Below, piece after piece: positions 8,104 through 13,600 of a DNA stretch of 32,997 nucleotides. The first letter of the stretch is position 1; each line of letters starts with the position of its first letter. This DNA is from Roseomonas sp. (GTDB taxonomy: Bacteria > Pseudomonadota > Alphaproteobacteria > Acetobacterales > Acetobacteraceae): assembly GCA_020249125.1 (NCBI GenBank), contig JADCGG010000248.1, positions 1-32,997 of the forward strand, given 5' to 3'. Position numbers and translations under genes: made by a program. The notes beneath the pieces were generated by a model, which was given only the letters and a program-made list of their open reading frames with translations, did not search any database and had not been told where the DNA came from.

Positions 8104-9232
8104 GGGCGGGGGTTTCCACCACCACCATCATGCCCGGACGGAGCGCGCCATTGGCCGGCGGATTTTCAAGCGCGATACGCACCGGCAGGCGCTGCGTGAT
8201 TTTGGTGAAATTGCCTGAAGGGTTCGGGCTGGGCAGCAGCGCAAATTCGCTGGTGGCGGCGGCGCCCACGCGTTCCACGCGCCCGGTGAAGACGCGGCCC
8301 GGATAGGCATCCACCGTCACGCGCACTTCACGCCCAGGGCGGAAATAGCGGATTTCGGTTTCCTTCACATTGGCTTCCACGCGCACGCGGCGCGGATCAT
8401 GCACCAGCATCACGCGCTGGCCAGGCGTGACATATTCGCCGGGGTCCACAAAAACCCTATCCACCACGCCATCAAAGGGCATGCGGATGGTGCGGTCTTC
8501 AATGTCAATCGCGATGCGCTGGCGCTGGGCGGAGATTTCGCGTTCCAGCGGTTCCAGGGCCGCGCGCTGATGGCGCAACACGCCCATTTCTTCCCGCGCC
8601 GCGCCGGCATTGGCCAACTGCGCTTCGGCGGTGCGGATATCAGCGGCGACTGCCAAAACGCGTTGCGTCGCGGATTCCAAAAGCGCGCGGGTTTGATCAT
8701 GCCGCTGGCGCGTGGCGCTGCCGGTGCCGATCAGCATATTCGCGCGTTCATATTCGCTGGCGGCGAAAACGCGATCTGCCTCTGCGGCGGGTAGCGCAGC
8801 GCGGGCGGCTTCCAGCTTGGCGCGGGTGGCATCTTCCTGGCTGCTGGTCAGGCGGTCCACCATGGTGATGCGCGCATCAAGTTCTGCGCGGCGCGTGGCA
8901 AGGCTTGCCAAACGCGCATCCAATTCTTGCAAGGTCAGAGCTGAATCACGGCTATCAATGCGGATCAGCAAGGCGCCTTGGCGTGGTTCATCGCCGGCAA
9001 TTACGGGCAATTCCATCACCCAACCCGGCACGCGGCTGGCAAGCGCGATCATATCCGCGGCGATGCGCGCATCATCCACAATCACATGCGTGAAATGCCG
9101 ATAGATCCACTGCCCCGCGCCAGCCAGCAGCGCCAACCCGGCAGTGATTGCGGCAGCCAGGCGCAACCGCTTCAGCGCCGTATTGGGGCGCGTAGTCACC
9201 GGAGATGTTTTGGCGGGACCGATATCCATCAC
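8096..9232 (-). CDS. emrA: HlyD/EmrA-type periplasmic adaptor (membrane-fusion) protein
   Basis: 378 residues. An N-terminal membrane anchor lies at about 24-42 (RLAAAITAGLALLAGAGQW). It is followed by a biotinyl-lipoyl-like segment (VIVDDARIAADMIALASRVPGWV), a long alanine/arginine-rich helical hairpin (about 95-240) and a second lipoyl-like half (MPFDGVVDRVFVDPGEYVTPGQ). The closing beta-barrel domain ends in LRPGMMVVVET. This is the standard EmrA architecture bridging an inner-membrane DHA2 pump and an outer-membrane channel; no channel gene is nearby. The GTG start overlaps the marR stop by 4 bases (GTGA), and the next codon is ATG, so either may be used. Confidence 0.92.
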   Translation of the reverse strand: MMDIGPAKTSPVTTRPNTALKRLRLAAAITAGLALLAGAGQWIYRHFTHVIVDDARIAADMIALASRVPGWVMELPVIAGDEPRQGALLIRIDSRDSALTLQELDARLASLATRRAELDARITMVDRLTSSQEDATRAKLEAARAALPAAEADRVFAASEYERANMLIGTGSATRQRHDQTRALLESATQRVLAVAADIRTAEAQLANAGAAREEMGVLRHQRAALEPLEREISAQRQRIAIDIEDRTIRMPFDGVVDRVFVDPGEYVTPGQRVMLVHDPRRVRVEANVKETEIRYFRPGREVRVTVDAYPGRVFTGRVERVGAAATSEFALLPSPNPSGNFTKITQRLPVRIALENPPANGALRPGMMVVVETPARE

Positions 9233-9690
9233 GCACCGCCTTCAGTACGCGCCAGGCCCTGCGCCACGCGATCCAACACGGAAAGGCACATGGCCAAATC
9301 TTCCTCCGGGATGCCTTCCAGGATTTCGGCGCGCACGGCGGCGGCTTCAGCTTCAATATTTTGCAGCACAGGGCGCGCGGCTTTGGTCAGATGGATGGTC
9401 TTGGCGCGGCGATCACCGGGCGCGGCGCGGCGTTCCACAAAACCCTGCGCTTCCAGCCAATCCAGCGTGCGGACCATGGTGGGGCCTTCCACCACCAATC
9501 GCCCAGCCAAATCCTTCTGCGTCACGCCATCGCCGCGCCGGGCGAGGCTCAGCAGCACCAACCAACGCGATTCCGTGAGGCCAAAGGGCAGGATGCGCTG
9601 ATCCAGCCGCACGCGCCAACGCCGCGCAATCTGGGCAATGGCAACACCAAGCCGCCAGCGCGCTTGGGAAATGTCTGACCCATCGGGCAT
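9229..9690 (-). CDS. MarR-family transcriptional regulator
   Basis: 153-residue winged-helix regulator. The DNA-binding core reads LTESRWLVLLSLARRGDGVTQKDLAGRLVVEGPTMVRTLDWLEAQGFVERRAAPGDRRAKTIHLT, with the typical wing (DRRAKT). It probably represses its own operon with emrA and emrB and is released by pump substrates, the usual arrangement for marR-emrAB clusters. ATG 9690 is preferred over a TTG at 9726. The longer version would put the presumed operator (9730-9743) almost on the start codon, whereas 9690 leaves room for a promoter and leader. It is coupled to emrA by a 4-base overlap. Confidence 0.9.
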   Translation of the reverse strand: MPDGSDISQARWRLGVAIAQIARRWRVRLDQRILPFGLTESRWLVLLSLARRGDGVTQKDLAGRLVVEGPTMVRTLDWLEAQGFVERRAAPGDRRAKTIHLTKAARPVLQNIEAEAAAVRAEILEGIPEEDLAMCLSVLDRVAQGLARTEGGA

Positions 9691-9729
9691 GGAAGGAAGG
9701 CTAATCCCGGATTGCCTAGGATGCAAATA

Positions 9730-9743
9730 GATAGGGTGCTATC
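9730..9743. promoter_or_regulatory. Probable MarR operator of the marR-emrAB operon
   Basis: Perfect 5-bp inverted repeat GATAG-ggtg-CTATC, 40 bp upstream of the marR ATG and in the gap between marR and the nth stop. Flanks are AT-rich, and a TTGGAT reminiscent of a -35 box overlaps the repeat on the minus strand. Size and placement fit MarR-family operators; the assignment is inferred. Confidence 0.5.
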
Positions 9744-9747
9744 CAAT

Positions 9748-10449
9748 TTAGCCCGGTGGAGCGAGCACCTTATCCCGGTAATTGCACATGCCCCGCGCCG
9801 GGCAGCGCCAGCATTCCGGCGCCCGCGCCTTGCAGATGTAGCGCCCATGCAGGATCAGCCAGTGATGCGCATCGCGCAGCAATTCGGGCGGGCAGCGCTT
9901 CATCAGCCCTTCTTCCACCGCGCGCGTGGTCTTGCCTGGCGCCAGGCCGGTGCGGTTGCCGAGGCGAAAGATATGCGTATCCACCGCCATGGTATTCTGC
10001 CCAAAGGCCACATTCAGCACGACATTGGCGGTCTTTCGCCCGACGCCGGGCAGGGCTTCCAGCGCGGCGCGGTCATTCGGCACCTGCCCGCCATGGCGTT
10101 CCACCAGCTGCGCCGCCAGCGCCGCCACATTGCGCGCCTTGGCCTGCCATAGCCCGATGCGGCGGATGAAGGGGCCGATGCCTTCCGCCCCCAGCGCGGC
10201 CATGGCAGCGGGGGTGGGGGCGGCGGCAAACAGCGCGGGCGTGCATTTATTCACCGCCGCATCCGTGGTTTGCGCCGAAAGCACCACTGCCACCAGCAGG
10301 GAGAAATGGTCCGAGTAGAAAAGCTCCGTCTCCGGTGCGGGGTTGCCTTGGGCCAGGGCGCGCAGGAAGGCCTCGGCCTGGTCGCGCGCCATCAGGCGGG
10401 CGCGGCGGGGCGCGCGGGCAGAACCGTGATCGGGTTTCGCTTTGGGCAT
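9748..10449 (-). CDS. nth: Endonuclease III (DNA glycosylase/AP lyase)
   Basis: 233-residue base-excision-repair enzyme removing oxidised pyrimidines and cleaving at the resulting abasic site. The helix-hairpin-helix LPGVGRKTANVV (133-144) carries catalytic Lys139. Catalytic Asp157 is in AVDTHIFRLGNRTG. The [4Fe-4S] loop has Cys206, Cys213, Cys216 and Cys222 (C-x6-C-x2-C-x5-C). The N-terminal about 20 basic residues are an extension relative to E. coli Nth (211 aa). It is divergent from the DUF2244 gene with 37 bp between start codons, so the two promoters must overlap or sit within neighbouring coding sequence. Confidence 0.96.
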   Translation of the reverse strand: MPKAKPDHGSARAPRRARLMARDQAEAFLRALAQGNPAPETELFYSDHFSLLVAVVLSAQTTDAAVNKCTPALFAAAPTPAAMAALGAEGIGPFIRRIGLWQAKARNVAALAAQLVERHGGQVPNDRAALEALPGVGRKTANVVLNVAFGQNTMAVDTHIFRLGNRTGLAPGKTTRAVEEGLMKRCPPELLRDAHHWLILHGRYICKARAPECWRCPARGMCNYRDKVLAPPG

Positions 10450-10486
10450 GGCGTTCTAGCGCCATTTTGACCTAAGTTGAGCGCCG

Positions 10487-11044
10487 ATGACACCCCCCAG
10501 GGAAACCGTTCTGTTCGAAGCGATCTCCACCCCGCCGCAGAGCTTTACGGTGCGGGGCTTTCGTGTGTTGGCGGGGTTGTTGATTCTGGCGGCGGCGATT
10601 CTGGCGGCTATCTTCTTCGCGCTTGGCGCCTGGCCGGTGTTGCCCTTTATCGGCCTTGAAGTGGGCGCGGTGCTGGCGCTGCTAGTGTGGCATGCGCGGG
10701 CATCTCGGCGGCTCAGTGAAATGGTGCTGCTGACCGATGCCGGGCTTTCCATCCGCCATGTGGATCATCGCGGGCGCGTGGTGCGGCAGGAGATTGATGC
10801 CTATTGGGCCAAGGTGGAATGGGATGAGGCGGCACCGCGCGGCGGCAAGCTGCTGATCAAAAGCCGAAGCCGCGTTTTGGAAATTGGCCGGCACTTGACC
10901 GCGCCGGAAAAGGCCGAATTGGCGCATGCGCTGCGCGCTGCCCTGGCCCGCGCCCGCCGGCCGGATTTTGATAATCCGCAGTTGCGGGAATTTCAAAATG
11001 CTTCTCAAAGAGACGGCTTCACTCCTAAAAGAACGTTCTTTTAG
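10487..11044 (+). CDS. DUF2244 integral membrane protein, possibly altered C-terminus
   Basis: 185 residues matching the DUF2244 pattern. A short N-terminus (ETVLFEAISTPPQSF) precedes two adjacent membrane helices (about 25-45 and 49-67: VLAGLLILAAAILAAIFFALG and VLPFIGLEVGAVLALLVW). A soluble domain follows with LTDAGLSIRHVDHRGRV and the YWAKVEW and LEIGRHLTAPEKAELAHAL stretches. The function of the family is unknown. The last about 18 residues (LREFQNASQRDGFTPKRTFF) are encoded by AT-richer DNA unlike the rest of the gene. The stop codon is part of a 20-bp palindrome, so the native 3' end may have been replaced when the downstream island arrived. Confidence 0.83.
   Translation: MTPPRETVLFEAISTPPQSFTVRGFRVLAGLLILAAAILAAIFFALGAWPVLPFIGLEVGAVLALLVWHARASRRLSEMVLLTDAGLSIRHVDHRGRVVRQEIDAYWAKVEWDEAAPRGGKLLIKSRSRVLEIGRHLTAPEKAELAHALRAALARARRPDFDNPQLREFQNASQRDGFTPKRTFF
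11025..11044. repeat. 20-bp perfect palindrome over the DUF2244 stop codon
   Basis: CTAAAAGAAC followed directly by its exact reverse complement, ending on the TAG stop of the DUF2244 gene. Short outer arms continue the symmetry: ACT/AGT with one bulged base, CAAAG 11006-11010 with CTTTG 11056-11060, and CTTCTC 11001-11006 with GAGAAG 11065-11070. The right outer arm contains the likely RBS of the downstream peptidase gene. No T-run follows, so it is not a classical terminator. It could be an operator, an RNA fold or a recombination site. Confidence 0.8.
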
Positions 11045-11074
11045 AGTAAAATCCACTTTGAAGAGAGAAGTGTA

Positions 11075-11929
11075 GTGGCAGAGAACAATCCAAATTCCGG
11101 TCTTGAGGCTTTGCCCTACACTGTAGTCCGCATTCGTGCCGGAGATCCAAATAATTTGGCCACTTTTCATAGTGGTACAGGCTTTTTTTATGTTTTGAAA
11201 ATTGGAGTGGTGGACGTACCTCTTATTGTCTCAAACAGGCACGTTCTCTGTGGAAAGACCTGGATAGAAATTGATTTCGCATCTGCGGACGGCCAAGGGG
11301 TCCGGATTTTCGGTCCCCCTTTGAAGGTACGCATCGAAGCAGGACAGCTACCGATTTTCGAGCATTCAGACCCATTGGTCGATCTTGCAGCGATCCCGCT
11401 GAATCCTTTGCTTGATTCGCTTGAAGGGTGCGGGAAAAAGCCGCACGCCCCGTGCTTAAGTCGCAGCTTGTTCATTCCCGATAACCAGCAGACCGTTCTA
11501 CACGCGGCGACAAGCGTCCTAATGGTCGGATTTCCCAATGGAATTATGGATGAAGTCAATAACTTACCTGTTGTTCGACGAGGAACGCTAGCAACACACT
11601 ATAAGGCTGACTATTTAGGCGCGACGAACTTCGTAGTGGATATCGCGGCCTTTGGTGGCTCCTCGGGATCCCCAGTCTTTGCTTATTTTGAGAACATGTT
11701 TACCGATGAAAAGGGTAATACCAATTTTTTTGGAGGGGTCATATTTCATTTGATTGGTGTGCTGCACTCTGGACCAATCATAACCGCCAATGGAAAAATA
11801 GTCCCTGCTCCCGTGCCTACGGGCTCCCATATCGCGCAAACAAACATGAGCATACACTTGGGTTATTGCGTGAAAGCATTTCGTATTGAAGAACTTAGAT
11901 CAGTAATTGAGCCTCACGTGACGCAATGA
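11075..11929 (+). CDS. Trypsin-like serine peptidase (Trypsin_2/S1-like)
   Basis: 284-residue protein with a chymotrypsin-fold catalytic triad: His56 (SNRHVL), Asp103 (DPLVDLAAIPL) and Ser197 in GGSSGSPVF (GxSGxP motif). Other recognisable strands are HSGTGFFYV (32-40), where the fold usually begins, and VGFPNG (151-156). There is no signal peptide or membrane helix, so it probably acts in the cytoplasm, unlike periplasmic DegP proteases, and it has no PDZ domain. The start is GTG 11075 with a GAGAGAAG RBS; there is no in-frame ATG before residue 150. Base composition and codons (TTA, AGA, ATA) differ clearly from neighbouring genes, a sign of transfer. Its target and role are unknown; stand-alone peptidases of this type occur in accessory and defence-associated loci. 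Confidence 0.82.
   Translation: MAENNPNSGLEALPYTVVRIRAGDPNNLATFHSGTGFFYVLKIGVVDVPLIVSNRHVLCGKTWIEIDFASADGQGVRIFGPPLKVRIEAGQLPIFEHSDPLVDLAAIPLNPLLDSLEGCGKKPHAPCLSRSLFIPDNQQTVLHAATSVLMVGFPNGIMDEVNNLPVVRRGTLATHYKADYLGATNFVVDIAAFGGSSGSPVFAYFENMFTDEKGNTNFFGGVIFHLIGVLHSGPIITANGKIVPAPVPTGSHIAQTNMSIHLGYCVKAFRIEELRSVIEPHVTQ
11101..11114 (+). repeat. 14-bp direct repeat, copy 1
   Basis: TCTTGAGGCTTTGC, inside the first codons of the peptidase gene. An identical copy is at 12027-12040, about 0.93 kb downstream. Confidence 0.6.
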
Positions 11930-12026
11930 CTGGAGAAACCCTCGCGGGCACGAGTCATGGGTGCTCCCATGTACGCCAGGGCTGTGGCGGTTAACATCGG
12001 ATCAACTAAGGTAAAATTCTTCTATT

Positions 12027-12040
12027 TCTTGAGGCTTTGC
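12027..12040 (+). repeat. 14-bp direct repeat, copy 2
   Basis: Same 14 bases as 11101-11114, here in non-coding DNA to the right of the peptidase gene. An AAATTC also precedes both copies at slightly different distances. Confidence 0.6.
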
Positions 12041-12140
12041 AAAGTTCACACCTCCGGACGTAGCTCACCATTCGTCAACCAAGATCTCTGACATTACCAT
12101 GCACTAGCCCGCCCTACCTGTCGTTATGGGGTCCCCGAGC

Positions 12141-12164
12141 AAGTCTACTTTTTGGGGGCGGTCA
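12141..12164 (-). mobile_element. Possible remnant end of an IS3-family element
   Basis: Read on the minus strand, this stretch starts TGACCGCCCCC and runs through AAAAAGTAGACTT. This resembles the terminal inverted repeats of many IS3-family elements (TGA, C-run, AAAA, GTAGAC). No transposase and no matching partner end were found nearby, so at best it is a solo relic marking past insertion. The similarity is from memory of the family, not from a search. Confidence 0.33.
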
Positions 12165-12179
12165 GAATGAATTTCTCCC

Positions 12180-12470
12180 CTAGCGACGAACCCGCTCCAC
12201 CCCGCCCTGCCGCGTATGGCCGCGCAATGCCATGCAGTCAAAATAGGTGCGACGCTGCGTCGTGACGATTTCATTGCGGAGCGCTTCTTCCTGCGCCTGA
12301 AACCCAATGAAAATACTATGCCGCAAATCCCTAAGCGCCGGGTCGCGCCGTGCTTCTTCCCGACACGCCGCAGCATCGGCGCTTGTGTCGGCTGGGAAGA
12401 TATCTTCCCGAGATTGCCCGGCGCAGCCCATCACCGCCAAGGCCACCAGAAATGCTGCCGCTGTCTTCAT
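12180..12470 (-). CDS. Small putative lipoprotein
   Basis: 96 residues. The N-terminus MKTAAAFLVALAVMGC is a short signal peptide ending in a plausible lipobox with Cys16 as the lipidated residue (Met at -2 is imperfect). The mature part is charged and helical (SADAAACREEARRDPALRDL) with two further cysteines. It belongs to no family I recognise. ATG 12470 overlaps the nudC stop as ATGA, so it is probably translated from the nudC transcript; a start at 12482 is possible but less likely. The gene's 3' side borders the AT-richer island. Confidence 0.7.
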   Translation of the reverse strand: MKTAAAFLVALAVMGCAGQSREDIFPADTSADAAACREEARRDPALRDLRHSIFIGFQAQEEALRNEIVTTQRRTYFDCMALRGHTRQGGVERVRR

Positions 12471-13390
12471 GATGCCAACCAATCTTCGATCAGCCGACGC
12501 GCGATGGAATCAACGCGCGGCAGTGAAAAGCCAAGCTGCTGGTGATTGCGTAAATCATCGCGGCTGAACCAGCGCGCATCGCGCAATTCTTCAGGATCAA
12601 TGGTGATGTCATCGCTCAAGCCCTCGGCATGGAAGCCCAGCATGATGGAAGACGGAAATGGCCAGGGCTGGGATGAATGATAGCGCACCGCGCCAACCCG
12701 CACATTGGTTTCTTCCTGAACCTCGCGCCGCACGGCTTCTTCCAGGCTTTCGCCCGGTTCCACAAAGCCGGCGAGCGTCGAATACATGGTGGTATTCGGG
12801 AAGCGCTGCGAATGGCCCAGCAGGCAGGAATCGCCGCGCACCACCAGCATGATCACGGCCGGGTCCGTGCGCGGGAAATGCTGCGCATTGCAGACTGTGC
12901 AGGTCATGGCATGGCCGGCGCTGCGCGGTTCACACACGCCGCCGCATACCCCGCAAAACCTGTGTTTGGTGCGCCAATGCATCAGGCCGCGCGCATGGGC
13001 CAAAACGCTTGCCTCACCGGGAGGCAGCAGGCCGGCAACTTGGCGGAGGTCAGCAAAGCTGCCCATTTCCGGCGGCAGCAGGGGAATCGGGTCATCCGCA
13101 GTGGAGCAATCCACGGCAAAGACCTGCCTGCCTTCCCATTCGCCCAACCAGGCCCAGGGCCCGCCCGCCATGCGGAGCGCGCCGGCGGCCTCACCGGTCA
13201 GCAGAACGGCCTGGGGGGCGCCTTCCGCCACGCCGCGCATCAAGTTACGGGCGCGCCAGACTGGGGCGAAAACCGTATTGGGATCGGCAAGGGCCACTTC
13301 AATGAAGGCGGAATCCTCTCGGCGATGGGATGCTCGGTCTAGCGGGCTGCCCGTATAGGCATTGGGTCGGCTGGCGGGGATGGAAAGCAT
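12467..13390 (-). CDS. nudC: NADH pyrophosphatase (Nudix hydrolase NudC)
   Basis: 307-residue Nudix enzyme hydrolysing NAD(H) to NMN(H) and AMP, and in characterised homologues able to remove NAD caps from RNA. The zinc ribbon uses Cys146, Cys149, Cys164 and Cys167. The Nudix box GFVEPGESLEEAVRREVQEETNV lies at 208-230. The NudC-specific motif SQPWPFPSS follows at 240-248. The start is ATG 13390 (MLSIPASRP). The same frame is open up to 13573, but that extension runs through the SRP RNA gene on the other strand and is not credible. It is followed by the small lipoprotein with a 4-base overlap. Confidence 0.94.
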   Translation of the reverse strand: MLSIPASRPNAYTGSPLDRASHRREDSAFIEVALADPNTVFAPVWRARNLMRGVAEGAPQAVLLTGEAAGALRMAGGPWAWLGEWEGRQVFAVDCSTADDPIPLLPPEMGSFADLRQVAGLLPPGEASVLAHARGLMHWRTKHRFCGVCGGVCEPRSAGHAMTCTVCNAQHFPRTDPAVIMLVVRGDSCLLGHSQRFPNTTMYSTLAGFVEPGESLEEAVRREVQEETNVRVGAVRYHSSQPWPFPSSIMLGFHAEGLSDDITIDPEELRDARWFSRDDLRNHQQLGFSLPRVDSIARRLIEDWLAS

Positions 13391-13438
13391 GGAGGGAAAC
13401 TGCCACGGGCCCCGGCGCTGGGCAACCAAGCCCCCCCA

Positions 13439-13467
13439 TTGGCATTGGGGCGCCGGGACATGATATG
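13439..13467 (+). promoter_or_regulatory. Putative sigma70-type promoter of the SRP RNA gene
   Basis: TTGGCA (13439-13444), a 17-base spacer, then GATATG (13462-13467). Transcription would begin about 13473-13475, right at the start of the SRP RNA closing stem. Confidence 0.5.
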
Positions 13468-13469
13468 GT

Positions 13470-13575
13470 GCTTTCGGAAGGTCGGCGGCGGACGGGCTCC
13501 TCGCCAACCCGGTCAGGTCCGGAAGGAAGCAGCCGTAACGGGTTCTTGCCCGGGTCGCTTGTCGGCCTTCCACCT
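13470..13575 (+). ncRNA. ffs: Signal recognition particle RNA (small bacterial type, 4.5S)
   Basis: The universally conserved SRP apical domain is present: GGTCAGGTCCGGAAGGAAGC at 13511-13530, followed by AGCCG, including the Ffh-binding GGAA/AGCA internal loops. The ends close as a helix, GGAAGG (13476-13481) pairing with CCTTCC (13566-13571), extended by TCGGC/GTCGG pairs with G-U wobble. The length of about 105 nt fits alphaproteobacterial small SRP RNAs. It lies just upstream of dnaX, a common arrangement. Exact ends are uncertain by a few bases. Confidence 0.95.
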
Positions 13576-13600
13576 TAGTTCTGAGAGACCGCGCCGCGCC

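Larger units (their letters stand above)
11930..12179. other. Non-coding right part of the AT-richer island
   Basis: No credible gene seen. It holds a CATGGG-tgct-CCCATG hairpin (11956-11971) just after the peptidase, which may help end transcription but lacks a T-run. It also holds the second copy of a 14-base direct repeat (12027-12040) and an IS3-like terminal sequence (12141-12164). Composition returns to host-like GC near the lipoprotein stop at 12180. Confidence 0.6.

Noticed and set aside
12104-12376. A 90-residue minus-strand frame overlapping the lipoprotein
   Set aside because: It is a shadow in another frame, with no RBS or recognisable content.
13391-13573. N-terminal extension of NudC
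   Set aside because: It would run through the SRP RNA gene, and NudC homologues start near MLSIPASRP.
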